NCBI RefSeq assembly: GCF_017571495.1
Contig: NZ_JAGETZ010000002.1
Span: 372,001-436,000, forward strand
Source: Hymenobacter negativus
GTDB lineage: Bacteria > Bacteroidota > Bacteroidia > Cytophagales > Hymenobacteraceae
Direction of reading: 5' to 3'
Length of the DNA stretch: 64,000 bases
Made by a program: the position numbers and the translations under genes. Position 1 is the first letter of the stretch; the number at the start of each line of letters is the position of its first letter. Of this stretch, positions 27,241 through 36,141 are shown in pieces. The notes beneath the pieces were generated by a model. That model did no database searches, was not told the DNA's origin, and was given only the letters and a program-made list of their open reading frames with translations.

Positions 27241-27858
27241 ATGAAAAAAGCCTTCTTTTCGGTTCTTGCCGCAGCAGCGCTGCTTAGTAGCTGCGATACC
27301 AAACAGTCACCCACCAAAGACCAACTCGGTGAAGCTGGTCAGGATACCGCTGTAATGGCCCGCGATGGTCGTACGGCTGGCGAAGCCGCCTCTGCTGCTG
27401 GTGCCGCTGTAGGCGATGCTTGGGATATGACTAAAGCCAAGCTGGCCGATGTCAAGTTCAAAGAAATTACATTGCCTGGAGTATCGGTGCGCGGCGACAG
27501 CACCTATAACGTATATAGTGTAGACGAAACGGTGCTTTTCGATACTGATAAAGCCGATATCAAATCCACAGCTGCAGAAGTTCTGAATCAGATTACGGGT
27601 TCTATCGGCCAGCGATACAGCACCCAACAGGTGCGGGTAATGGGTTTTGCCGATTCACGCGGCGACAAGAGCTACAACAAAGCACTTAGCGAGCAGCGCG
27701 CTGAAGCCGTGAAAAACTACCTCGTGAACAATGGGAAAATTGCCGCCGACCGTGTCAGCGTAGAACCGATGGGTGAGGCAATGCCTGTGGCCTCTAATGC
27801 CACCGCCGCTGGTCGCCAGGAAAATCGTCGCGTGGAGATTGCCGTGCGAACCCGCTAG
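27241..27858 (+). CDS. OmpA family lipoprotein
   Basis: A 205-residue lipoprotein: signal sequence MKKAFFSVLAAAALLSSC with lipid-modified Cys at 18, a linker of about 75 residues, and a C-terminal OmpA-like peptidoglycan-binding domain (about residues 95-205). The domain shows VLFDTDKADIKSTAAEVL, VRVMGFADSRGDKSYNKALSEQRAEAVKNYLV and RRVEIAV, with the Asp and Arg that contact diaminopimelate in the family. It would tether the outer membrane to the cell wall. It lies between the two copies of the duplicated hydrolase/regulatory-domain module and ends in a long hairpin. No close paralogue was seen in the window. Confidence 0.92.
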   Translation: MKKAFFSVLAAAALLSSCDTKQSPTKDQLGEAGQDTAVMARDGRTAGEAASAAGAAVGDAWDMTKAKLADVKFKEITLPGVSVRGDSTYNVYSVDETVLFDTDKADIKSTAAEVLNQITGSIGQRYSTQQVRVMGFADSRGDKSYNKALSEQRAEAVKNYLVNNGKIAADRVSVEPMGEAMPVASNATAAGRQENRRVEIAVRTR

Positions 27859-27885
27859 CAGCACCACTTTGCGTTGACGCCTATA

Positions 27886-27944
27886 GAATGTGCGTCGATA
27901 GACTGGCTTTGGTTTAGACCAAGGCAGTCTATCGACGCACATTC
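27886..27944 (+). terminator. Long hairpin terminator after OmpA gene
   Basis: 20-bp arms GAATGTGCGTCGATAGACTG and its complement (27925-27944) with an inner CTTGG/CCAAG-type extension, followed by GTGTTTT. The length exceeds that of a usual intrinsic terminator. Confidence 0.7.
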
Positions 27945-28123
27945 GTGTTTTAGATAGTTATTGATGCCATTTAGAGATTTAGTAAGGTCTATCTGGGCGG
28001 TTTTCTGTTATTTTGTAATCCTCCTCCACTATGTTACTGGTAATAGCATATTAGCCCATTTAAATAAGGCGGTATGCCAGTGCTTATCTTTCGGGTTCTG
28101 AATAATTTGATTGCTTTTTTACA

Positions 28124-29533
28124 ATGAGGAGGCGTTTACTCTGGGTCTTTGTGCTGTTGGGAATGGTGTGCACTGGTGTAGCCCAAGCTGAAACAGGAGT
28201 GCCAAACGAAAGTGGAGTGGTACTAGGCGGCTTATGGAAAGGTAAACTGCCTTTGCTCGGTGGCCAGCTCGATGTGACAATTAGCGTAGTGCCACTGGCC
28301 GGTGGCAAGTATTTTGGCGCACTTGATGTGCCGGCACAGAAAATAAGCCGCACCATAACCGAAATCATCGTGCGCGGCGATTCTGTGCTCATGCGGATGC
28401 CTAGTGTGAGCAGCCACTACGAAGCCCGCTATGATGCAGCCAAGCAAGAACTAAGTGGTGATTGGTCTTCTGGAGGAGTGAAATCTCCGGTAGTGCTGCG
28501 GCACTCACCCATGCCAACTACTTCCGCGCCTGGTGCCCGGCTCACCCCACCTTACCGGGAGGAAGAAGTGGTGGTGAACAACCCTACGGCGCGCCTCAAC
28601 CTGAGTGCTACCCTGACAGTGCCCGCCGGGCCCGGACCATTCCCGGCCGTGCTGCTGGTAAGCGATGTGGACGGCCAGGACCGTGATGGCACCATCGGTG
28701 ATTATCACATGCTGGGAGCCTTGGCCGACTACCTCACCCGACGCGGCATTGCCGTGCTGCGCTATGATGACCGGGGTGTGGGCCAATCTGGCGGTAACAC
28801 TTCTACCACCACCACGGCCATGCGGGTGAGTGATGTGCAGGCGGCCATGAATTTTCTGCGGGCGCGGCTGGAAATCAATATCAACCGCATTGGCATGATA
28901 GGGCACGGCGAGGGTGCTAATGTGGCTTTGCTGGCGGCTGGCCAGCCATTGCCACCGGCCTTTGTGGTGTCGTTGGCCGGCTATGGCCTGCCAGGCGAGC
29001 AAACCCTTTTGGAGCAGCAGGTAGCTGAGCTGCGCGCTACCAAGCTGGACCCTGCCCTGGTGCAGGTGGCCTACGAGCGCCAACGTACTATGTACGGTAT
29101 CATTCGCAATACCAACCCACCGCAGGCCCAGGCAATTGTGAGCAATATGTTGCGGCAGGACCAGCCCACTCTTACCCCCGAGGCCGCTACTGCATCTGCT
29201 GCCAAGATGCTCACGCCATGGCGCCGTTTTTTCCTGGCGTTTGACCCCATCGCCGAACTCGACCAGGTGAAATGCCCTGTACTGTTGCTCAATGGTACTA
29301 GCGACCAGCAGGCGCCTGCCGATATGCACCTTGAGGCGCTGGAAAAAGAACTGAAAAGCTTTAATCGGGCTGTTACAGTGAAGCGTCTGCCTGGGGTAAA
29401 TCACCTGTTCCAGCCCCCCAAAACGGAATGGACGCTGATGAACGGCGAAATGATGCCCTTATTCTCGCCAGCGGCTGAAGAAACCATTCGGGAATGGATT
29501 ATGGGTTTGTGGACAAAAGACGTAAAACACTAA
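28124..29533 (+). CDS. Alpha/beta-hydrolase-like secreted protein, copy 2
   Basis: A 469-residue paralogue of the gene at 24423 with the same plan: signal peptide (RRLLWVFVLLGMVCTGVAQAE), N-terminal beta domain and alpha/beta hydrolase fold. Landmarks are LTPPYREEE, RDGTIGDYHMLG, RYDDRGVGQSGG, acid-position NGTSDQQAPAD and GVNHLFQ. The nucleophile elbow reads MIGHGEGAN, again with Gly (residue 262) in place of Ser. Retention of this change in both copies indicates that it was present before duplication and is not a sequencing error. Convergent with the regulatory-domain gene at 29803. Cell location inferred to be periplasm or outer surface. Confidence 0.85.
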   Translation: MRRRLLWVFVLLGMVCTGVAQAETGVPNESGVVLGGLWKGKLPLLGGQLDVTISVVPLAGGKYFGALDVPAQKISRTITEIIVRGDSVLMRMPSVSSHYEARYDAAKQELSGDWSSGGVKSPVVLRHSPMPTTSAPGARLTPPYREEEVVVNNPTARLNLSATLTVPAGPGPFPAVLLVSDVDGQDRDGTIGDYHMLGALADYLTRRGIAVLRYDDRGVGQSGGNTSTTTTAMRVSDVQAAMNFLRARLEININRIGMIGHGEGANVALLAAGQPLPPAFVVSLAGYGLPGEQTLLEQQVAELRATKLDPALVQVAYERQRTMYGIIRNTNPPQAQAIVSNMLRQDQPTLTPEAATASAAKMLTPWRRFFLAFDPIAELDQVKCPVLLLNGTSDQQAPADMHLEALEKELKSFNRAVTVKRLPGVNHLFQPPKTEWTLMNGEMMPLFSPAAEETIREWIMGLWTKDVKH

Positions 29534-29704
29534 TCACCGATTTCGCCGTACAAGTGTGGTTCTATTGTGAGATAGAGCGTAGTGATAAGCGAAAACGCCG
29601 TCTGTATAGTTAAGGCTGAAGCAGTTCACCACCTTGGCTTGTTCTCCATCCTAGGTATCCTGCGAGTGAAGCTGGCGAATAATTAAAATACTTAAACAGT
29701 TTCA

Positions 29705-29752
29705 TGAGCATAAAAAAAGGCCCTGCTATTTAGCAGAGCTTTTTTATGCTCA
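29705..29752. terminator. Bidirectional terminator, copy 2 of module
   Basis: Arms TGAGCATAAAAAA... and ...TTTTTTATGCTCA (29705-29728 and 29731-29752) enclose an imperfect GC core. It occupies the same place in the module as the hairpin at 25939, but its sequence is different. Confidence 0.8.
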
Positions 29753-29802
29753 TTCCGAAAAGGAAGTAGTCCGGGAAACCATAAGTAAGCAAAGTCAGCG
29801 AT

Positions 29803-30702
29803 TTATTTAATCATATCTACTTCAGCCTTAATCATGGCGTTGTAACGCAAGCCTTGGCTGTTGGCAGCAGTGATAAGGCTCCAGCCTTTGCCAATGGAGT
29901 AGTTCCAGGTGCGGCTTTCCTTGAACTCGAAGGTGGGGCGCATAATCTGACCATAAGGTGTGTAGTCGTCCATGAAGTTGGTTGCGAAGAACTTGTCGCC
30001 GCTAACTACCCATTCCATGGCTACGAAGAAGCCTTCTTCAGGGGCCATAATATTATATGGCGTCAGGTCGACGGTGTACCATTGGCCGCCTTGCGGAGCC
30101 GATACTACCACGTTTTCGGTCAGCAGGTCGGTGTTGGGCGCGTTGTAGTTGCCATCTGCCTTGTAGAGGCGCACGCGGAAAGGCTCGCGCGGGAAGCCGT
30201 TCTCTCCGATGTAGAACGACACCGTCCGCACGTTGCCCAGCTTCTTGTTCTTGTCATTTTTAACGAAGAAAGCGTATTGTGAGCCGGGTAAGCCCTGAAT
30301 CATGCCTTCGCCGGGGTCATTGGACTTGGCACCGAGGCCCAGGTTTTTCACCTTGCCGCCCTTTACCACCACGTTGCTCAGCTGCACGGCTCGTTTAGGT
30401 ACTTCGATGACGAGGTCGGCCACGGCTACGCCGCGCTTCACCAGCACCGCTCGGCGAGCATAGCCGAGTGCTACCACAATGAGCGAGTCGGCGGTGTTTT
30501 GGGTAGGAGCAGGTACCAGAAATTGGCCATGCTCGTTGCTGAGTGCCCCAATTTGCTCGTTTTTCAACCCAATGGAGGTGAATGGCAATGGCTCCTTTGT
30601 GTCCTTATCAACGATTGTGCCTTTGATTTGAACCTGTTGGGCCAAGGCAGAAGTTGCAGAAGCAGCCAAGAATAATGCTATAGTTAGTAACCGTGTAGAC
30701 AT
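29803..30702 (-). CDS. Carboxypeptidase-like regulatory domain protein, copy 2
   Basis: A 299-residue paralogue of the gene at 26038, with the same domain order: signal peptide (LLTIALFLAASATSALAQ), carboxypeptidase regulatory-like sandwich (IKGTIVDKDTKEPLPFTSIGL, ALSNEHGQF) and a C-terminal domain whose residues from VVVKGG to MIKAEVDMIK are nearly the same as in copy 1. I chose the ATG at 30702, which directly precedes the signal peptide; an open frame extends to 30864. Function unknown. A TAATTTTG -7 box lies 21 bases upstream. Confidence 0.8.
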   Translation of the reverse strand: MSTRLLTIALFLAASATSALAQQVQIKGTIVDKDTKEPLPFTSIGLKNEQIGALSNEHGQFLVPAPTQNTADSLIVVALGYARRAVLVKRGVAVADLVIEVPKRAVQLSNVVVKGGKVKNLGLGAKSNDPGEGMIQGLPGSQYAFFVKNDKNKKLGNVRTVSFYIGENGFPREPFRVRLYKADGNYNAPNTDLLTENVVVSAPQGGQWYTVDLTPYNIMAPEEGFFVAMEWVVSGDKFFATNFMDDYTPYGQIMRPTFEFKESRTWNYSIGKGWSLITAANSQGLRYNAMIKAEVDMIK

Positions 30703-30722
30703 AGTACGCGTGATATGGAGGA

Positions 30723-30730
30723 CAAAATTA
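30723..30730 (-). promoter_or_regulatory. Candidate -7 box (TAATTTTG), paralogue copy 2
   Basis: Minus-strand TAATTTTG fits TAnnTTTG and lies in the context GAATTTGTAATTTTG, which matches the promoter of paralogue 1 closely. It supports the start at 30702. Confidence 0.5.
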
Positions 30731-30873
30731 CAAATTCTGGTCGGAAAGTTATCAGAAAAAATCAGGACATGCAATTTGTGAGTAAAACAAGAAGGCCAAC
30801 GCCTGTGCGCGAGGGGGTACTGATGCCTGTAAACTTCCCGAAATTCTGGCTGCGCCGAAAGCATTTGATGCCG

Positions 30874-30881
30874 TACCTTTG
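30874..30881 (+). promoter_or_regulatory. Candidate -7 box (TACCTTTG) for feoA-feoB
   Basis: Exact TAnnTTTG match. Transcription would begin near 30886, which rules out translation from the TTG at 30879 and favours the GTG at 30915. No Fur-box-like palindrome was seen around it. Confidence 0.5.
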
Positions 30882-30914
30882 TTTGTATTCTTTCTAAATA
30901 AGTTATTTCTGCCC

Positions 30915-31190
30915 GTGGCCCTGTTCCGTCGTACTTCGCAACCTGCCGTAGCCGTCACTACCCGGCGCACCGCCAAAGACCTGCGCTTGGGCGAAACCGG
31001 CACTATCTGCTGCCTCGAAGACCCGGAGATGGCACTGAAGCTGCTGGAGATGGGCTGCATCCCGGGCGTGAAAGTTCGGCTGAGCGGCCGGGCACCTTTG
31101 GGCGACCCGCTGATGTTGGTGCTCGGTGACCAAGAATACACGCTGTCGGTGCGGGCCAGTGAAGCCGCCACCATCATGCTGAAGGAATAA
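30915..31190 (+). CDS. feoA: Ferrous iron transport protein A
   Basis: A 91-residue SH3-like FeoA protein. The fold's landmarks are present: KDLRLGETGTICCLE, LKLLEMGCIPGVKVRLSGRAPLGDPLMLVLG and YTLSVRASEAATIML. FeoA is a small cytoplasmic partner of FeoB. The GTG at 30915 is preferred because an upstream TTG start would overlap the predicted promoter. It is 9 bases from feoB, so the two are certainly cotranscribed. Confidence 0.92.
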   Translation: MALFRRTSQPAVAVTTRRTAKDLRLGETGTICCLEDPEMALKLLEMGCIPGVKVRLSGRAPLGDPLMLVLGDQEYTLSVRASEAATIMLKE

Positions 31191-31199
31191 AGACAACGA

Positions 31200-33404
31200 A
31201 TGGCGGCAACCATGAGCAAACCGGCGGATGTAGCGGACGGCCAGCAGGCCGCCTCCACTACGGTGCGCCCGTTGCGCATTGCCCTGATTGGCAATCCGAA
31301 TAGCGGTAAAACATCGCTGTTCAACCAACTCACCGGGCTCAACCAGAAGGTAGGCAACTTCCCCGGTGTGACCGTGGACCGCAAAACCGGCGTGGCGCAG
31401 CTTACGGCCACTCAGCGGGCAGAGATTATCGATTTGCCAGGCACCTATTCGCTCTATCCCAAGAGCCTGGACGAGAAGGTGATAACCGATTTGCTTTACG
31501 ATAAGGGGGCTGATAATTACCCCGATTTTGTGGTAGTGACGGTTGATGCGAACAACTTGCGGCGCAGTCTATTGCTGTTCACGCAATTGGGCGATTTAGG
31601 GCTGCCGGCAGTGCTGGCACTCAACATGATGGACGTGGCCGAACGCCACGGGGTAAACATTGATTTGCCGGAGTTGGAACGGGAGTTGGGCGTGCCTATT
31701 ATTCCGATGAATGCCCGGAAGGGCATTGGGGTGGCAGCGCTCAAGATTGTGATGGCACAGCGGCTGGATACGCCGCCGGTGCGCTTCTGGGAACCCGATG
31801 AGCAAATGCTGCCGCTGGTGCGCCAGATTCGCTACTACTTTAACCTGCACAACGACTACCTGGCGCTGCACTACGCCCAGCAGTTTCGGCAGATTGGCTT
31901 CCTGAGTGCCGATGAAAAGACGCATATTCAGGAGTTGACCCAGAAATATGCGTTTGATGCTACGGCGCAGCAAGCGGCTGAAACCATTGGCCGCTACGCC
32001 CGCATCAACGAGATACTGCTCGAAACGGTGACGGTGACGCGCACCGAACAGCACGAGCCGGTGAGCAACCGCATTGACAAAGTGCTGACGCACCGGGTCG
32101 GCGGTTACTTAATTTTTCTGAGCATTCTGTTTCTGCTGTTTCAGGCCATTTTTGCCTGGGCACAGTATCCGATGGACTGGATTGACCAGGGCATTTCGGG
32201 GCTGAGCGCCGTGATTCAGGAAAACTTTCACGGGCCGCTTATCCGCTTGCTGACGGAGGGCGTACTGGCTGGCTTGGGCGGCGTGCTGATATTTATCCCG
32301 CAGATTGCCCTGCTGTTTGGTTTCTTAGCTGTGTTGGAGGAAACGGGCTACATGGCTCGCGTGACTTTCTTGATGGACAAGCTGATGCGGCCCTTTGGGC
32401 TGAGCGGCAAGAGCGTGGTGCCCTTGATTTCGGGGCTGGCGTGCGCAGTGCCAGCCATCATGGGCGCGCGCACGATTGAGAGTTGGAAGGACCGGATGAT
32501 TACGATTTTCGTGACGCCGCTTATGTCGTGCTCTGCGCGAATTCCGGTGTACACGGTGCTGGTGGCGCTGGTGGTGCCCGATGAGGCTGCCTGGGGCATT
32601 TTCAACCTGCGCGGCGTAGCCCTGATGTCGCTATATCTGCTTGGGCTTTTCTCGGCGCTGGGTTCGGCCTGGGTGTTGAAAAAGGTGTTGAAGGCGCGGG
32701 AGCGGAGCTACTTCATTATGGAGTTTCCGGTGTATCAGTGGCCGCGCTGGAAGAACGTGGGCCTGACTATCTACCAGAAAGTGCAGGCTTTTGTGCTGCA
32801 GGCCGGTAAGGTAATTGTGGCCATTTCGGTGCTGCTGTGGGTGCTGGCCAGCTACGGCCCCGGTCAGCGGCAGGAAGCTGCCGTGAGCCAGTTGATTATG
32901 CGGCAGAATATTGGGTTCAACTCGCCGGGGGGAGTGGCGGAGTTCTATAAGCAGCACCCGGATTATAAAGCGAATCTTGACCGTCAGGTAGCTTCTGCCC
33001 GTCTGGAAAATTCTTATGCGGGGGTTTTCGGTCATCTGATTGAGCCGGCCATTCGGCCGTTGGGCTACGATTGGAAAATTGGTATCGCGCTGCTCACCTC
33101 GTTTGCGGCGCGGGAGGTGTTTGTGGGTACCATTTCTACTATTTACAGTGTGGGACAAGATGCCGATATGGGCACACTGCAACAAAAGCTGAGCGCCGAG
33201 CGCGACGCGAACGGGCAGCCATTTTTTACGCCAGCCCGCGCGTTTTCACTGCTAGTGTTCTATGTGTTTGCCATGCAGTGCATGAGCACGTTGGCGGTGA
33301 CATATCGCGAAACCAAGAGCATTCGTTGGCCGCTGGCCCAGCTTATTTACATGACTGGGCTGGCCTATGCGGCAGCTTTTATGGTTTACCAAGCGCTGAC
33401 GTAA
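31200..33404 (+). CDS. feoB: Ferrous iron transporter FeoB
   Basis: A 734-residue inner-membrane Fe(II) transporter. The N-terminal G domain has G1 GNPNSGKT (residues 31-38), G3 DLPG (78-81) and G4 NMMD (142-145), with VGNFPGVTVD as switch region. A helical guanine-dissociation-inhibitor-like spacer precedes the membrane core, which contains two Gate segments (GLACAVPAIMGARTIES and the later SFAAREVFVGTISTIYSV). Length is normal for the family. It follows feoA by 9 bases and precedes a TonB-dependent receptor by about 90 bases, so ferrous and ferric uptake genes are grouped here. Confidence 0.97.
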   Translation: MAATMSKPADVADGQQAASTTVRPLRIALIGNPNSGKTSLFNQLTGLNQKVGNFPGVTVDRKTGVAQLTATQRAEIIDLPGTYSLYPKSLDEKVITDLLYDKGADNYPDFVVVTVDANNLRRSLLLFTQLGDLGLPAVLALNMMDVAERHGVNIDLPELERELGVPIIPMNARKGIGVAALKIVMAQRLDTPPVRFWEPDEQMLPLVRQIRYYFNLHNDYLALHYAQQFRQIGFLSADEKTHIQELTQKYAFDATAQQAAETIGRYARINEILLETVTVTRTEQHEPVSNRIDKVLTHRVGGYLIFLSILFLLFQAIFAWAQYPMDWIDQGISGLSAVIQENFHGPLIRLLTEGVLAGLGGVLIFIPQIALLFGFLAVLEETGYMARVTFLMDKLMRPFGLSGKSVVPLISGLACAVPAIMGARTIESWKDRMITIFVTPLMSCSARIPVYTVLVALVVPDEAAWGIFNLRGVALMSLYLLGLFSALGSAWVLKKVLKARERSYFIMEFPVYQWPRWKNVGLTIYQKVQAFVLQAGKVIVAISVLLWVLASYGPGQRQEAAVSQLIMRQNIGFNSPGGVAEFYKQHPDYKANLDRQVASARLENSYAGVFGHLIEPAIRPLGYDWKIGIALLTSFAAREVFVGTISTIYSVGQDADMGTLQQKLSAERDANGQPFFTPARAFSLLVFYVFAMQCMSTLAVTYRETKSIRWPLAQLIYMTGLAYAAAFMVYQALT

Positions 33405-33497
33405 GTACATCGATGCTTATTTAGAATTTGTCTAAATAGTATAGGAAATCCCGCCTGTCTGCTGTTGCTTTGCACTTTCATTTGCAAACAACGCGGC

Positions 33498-35993
33498 ATG
33501 ACGAATATTCGATTCTCAACTTACTGGTCTTTTATAGTATTAATGGTGAGCCTGTTTGCTTTTGCAAGCAGCTCAGCAAATGCCCAAAATCTGGGCTCCG
33601 TGCAAGGCCGAGCTACGCAGGCTAATGGTCAGCCGCTCATCGGGGCTGCAGTGTTAGTGACCGGTACAACGGTGGGTGCCACCACCGATGCCAGCGGCAA
33701 TTATCGTTTGGCGGACCTATCGGCTGGCGCACATACTTTGACTGTGCGACTGGTGGGCTACGCATCACAAAGCCGCCGGGTACAGGTAGTGGCGGGCGAG
33801 ACCGTGACTCAGGATTTTGCCGTTGAGGAAAGCAATGCGGAATTGAACGAGGTGACGGTGATGGGTGACCGCGCCAATAGATTCGCCCGGAAGTCGTCGG
33901 AATACGTGAACAAGATGCCGCTGAGCAACCTCGAAAACCCGCAGGTGTATGCCACAGTGGGCAAAGAACTGCTGACGGAGCAACTCGTGTTTTCGGTAGA
34001 GGATGCCACGCGCAACGTGCCCGGCTTGCAGAAAATGTGGGACGCTACCGGCCGCGGTGGCGACGGCGGCGCGTTCTACGCCAGCCGGGGCTTCGTGGTA
34101 TCGAGCCAGCTGCGCAACGGCGTGGCCGGCAACGTGACCAGCGACATTGACGCCGTGAACCTGGAGAAGCTGGAAGTCATCAAGGGGCCGTCGGCTACGC
34201 TGTACGGCAGCTCGCTGACCTCGTACGGTGGCCTGCTCAACCGCGTGACCAAGAAGCCGTTCGAAAAATTTGGTGGGGAAGTGGCGGTGTCAGGCGGCAG
34301 CTACGGCTTCCATCGGGTGAGTGCCGACGTGAACACGCCCCTTAATGCGGCCAAAACCCTGGCCTTCCGTCTGAACACGGCTTATAACTACGAAGACAAC
34401 TTCCAGAACGTGGGCTACGCCGGCTTTGTGAAAAGCCTGGCCATTGCCCCCAGCCTGCAATTCAGCCCCAATGAGCGGCTTACCATTAACCTGGATGCGG
34501 AAATATACCGGGGCACCAATGTGGGCAAGCAGCTTATTTACTTCGACTACCGCGAGAAAACGAGTTATCTGGGCTTTTCGCGAGCCAATGAGGCTCCACT
34601 CGACTACCGCCAGTCGTACCAGGGCCCGGGCCTGACGCAGGACTCGCGCAGCACCAACCTGTTTGCGCAGGTGCGCTACCGCATTTCGCCCAGCTTCACC
34701 TCCACCACCTACCTCACATCGAGCCGCAGCTACTCGCAGGGCAAAGGACCTTATTTCTACTTGGTATCGAACACGGTGGTGGCACTCGACTCCTTGGCTG
34801 CTCTTGGCGTTTATACTCCACCGACGGGCTTTGCACGCCGGGCAGGCGTTGGCGCGCTATTCCGGGCTGACCAGTCGACGCAAAACAGCCATAGCCAGAC
34901 CTACGAGGTGCAGCAGCTTTTCAATGGAGATTTTCAGCTGGGTAGCCTGCGCAACCGCGTGGTGTTTGGGCTCGACTTCCTGCGTATTGATTCTGGATTG
35001 GATTTCCTGGGTGGCCGCATCGACGCCATCCCCGTGAATGTGCCGGATTACGACTACCGCACCTTCAATGGTCAAACCGTGAATGCGACCTACACAGCCA
35101 GCCCGCCCCCGCACTACCTGGTGACAACTAAAGTGAATACCTACAGCGCCTTTGCGTCAGACGTGCTTAATCTGACCGACCAGCTTAGCGTATTGGCCGC
35201 CGTGCGCGTGGACCGCTACGACAATACCGGTGGCGTTTACTACAGTGCGGTGGACGGGTACAACCAAACGGCGGTTTCGCCAAAGTTTGGCCTGGTGTAC
35301 CAGCCCGTGAAGGACCGGGTTTCGCTGTTTGCCAATCACCAGAACAGCTTTCGGAACCAGAACACCAGCTATATAAATGCGGAAGGCCAGACCCGCAATA
35401 CGATACCCGAGCACGCTAATCAGCTAGAAGGCGGTGTGAAGCTGGATGCAGCCGGAGGCCGACTGAGCCTTACGGCGAGCTACTACGATATTCGGGTGAA
35501 AAACCTACTGCGCATCCTTACACCCACCACCCAAGCCCAGGATGGCAACCAGGTAAGCCGGGGTGTGGAGTTGAACCTGGTGGCCAGCCCGGTGCGCAGC
35601 CTAAACGTGGTGGGCGGTTTCGCCTACAACTACTCGGAGTTTGTAGATACCAATACGGACCTGAACAGCCGCCGGCCCAATACTGCTTCCGCACCTTACC
35701 TGGCCAATGCCTGGGTGAGCTACCGCCAGCCCGAAGGTGTGCTGAAGGGCTTGGGCGCCGGCTTTGGCGGCAACTACGCCAGCGACAACAAGATTCTGAA
35801 CAGCGCTTCGCAGGGCGTTTTCACGCTGCCGGCCTACACCGTGTTCAACGCCAGTATTTTCTACGACCAACCCAAGTACCGCATTTCGGCCAAGGTTGAT
35901 AACCTGACCGACCAGAAGTATTGGATTGGCTACACTACCATGAATGCACAGAAGCTGCGCAGCATTGTGGGCAGCGTAGCGTACAAGTTTTGA
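33498..35993 (+). CDS. TonB-dependent siderophore receptor
   Basis: An 831-residue outer-membrane receptor: signal peptide (YWSFIVLMVSLFAFASSSANAQ), an N-terminal carboxypeptidase regulatory-like domain (about residues 30-115), a plug (about 130-240: NVPGLQKMWDATGRGGDGGAFYASRGF, VIKGPSATLYGSS) and a 22-strand barrel ending in VGSVAYKF, with the C-terminal Phe used by the BAM complex. Features such as GLLNRVTKKP and PRGPSATLYG-like plug motif match ferric-siderophore receptors of the FhuE/FpvA type. The ATG at 33498 precedes the signal peptide. It forms a cluster with feoAB upstream and a PepSY protein downstream, which in this phylum often accompanies siderophore receptors. Confidence 0.93.
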   Translation: MTNIRFSTYWSFIVLMVSLFAFASSSANAQNLGSVQGRATQANGQPLIGAAVLVTGTTVGATTDASGNYRLADLSAGAHTLTVRLVGYASQSRRVQVVAGETVTQDFAVEESNAELNEVTVMGDRANRFARKSSEYVNKMPLSNLENPQVYATVGKELLTEQLVFSVEDATRNVPGLQKMWDATGRGGDGGAFYASRGFVVSSQLRNGVAGNVTSDIDAVNLEKLEVIKGPSATLYGSSLTSYGGLLNRVTKKPFEKFGGEVAVSGGSYGFHRVSADVNTPLNAAKTLAFRLNTAYNYEDNFQNVGYAGFVKSLAIAPSLQFSPNERLTINLDAEIYRGTNVGKQLIYFDYREKTSYLGFSRANEAPLDYRQSYQGPGLTQDSRSTNLFAQVRYRISPSFTSTTYLTSSRSYSQGKGPYFYLVSNTVVALDSLAALGVYTPPTGFARRAGVGALFRADQSTQNSHSQTYEVQQLFNGDFQLGSLRNRVVFGLDFLRIDSGLDFLGGRIDAIPVNVPDYDYRTFNGQTVNATYTASPPPHYLVTTKVNTYSAFASDVLNLTDQLSVLAAVRVDRYDNTGGVYYSAVDGYNQTAVSPKFGLVYQPVKDRVSLFANHQNSFRNQNTSYINAEGQTRNTIPEHANQLEGGVKLDAAGGRLSLTASYYDIRVKNLLRILTPTTQAQDGNQVSRGVELNLVASPVRSLNVVGGFAYNYSEFVDTNTDLNSRRPNTASAPYLANAWVSYRQPEGVLKGLGAGFGGNYASDNKILNSASQGVFTLPAYTVFNASIFYDQPKYRISAKVDNLTDQKYWIGYTTMNAQKLRSIVGSVAYKF

Positions 35994-36013
35994 GGAATTA
36001 GCTGATTGATAAA

Positions 36014-36108
36014 ACGGTCATGCTGAACGCAGCCGAAGGGTCTCTACTGCACTAGTAAAACCGATTACTCATGTGGAAGAGATGCTTCGGCTGCGCTCAG
36101 CATGACGC
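36014..36108. repeat. Palindromic intergenic repeat, copy b
   Basis: Outer arms ACGGTCATGCTGAACGCAGC and GCTGCGCTCAGCATGACGCT. Lies between the siderophore receptor and PepSY genes. Confidence 0.85.
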
Positions 36109-36141
36109 TCTTCTTATTTATGCTACCATAATAGATAGCCC

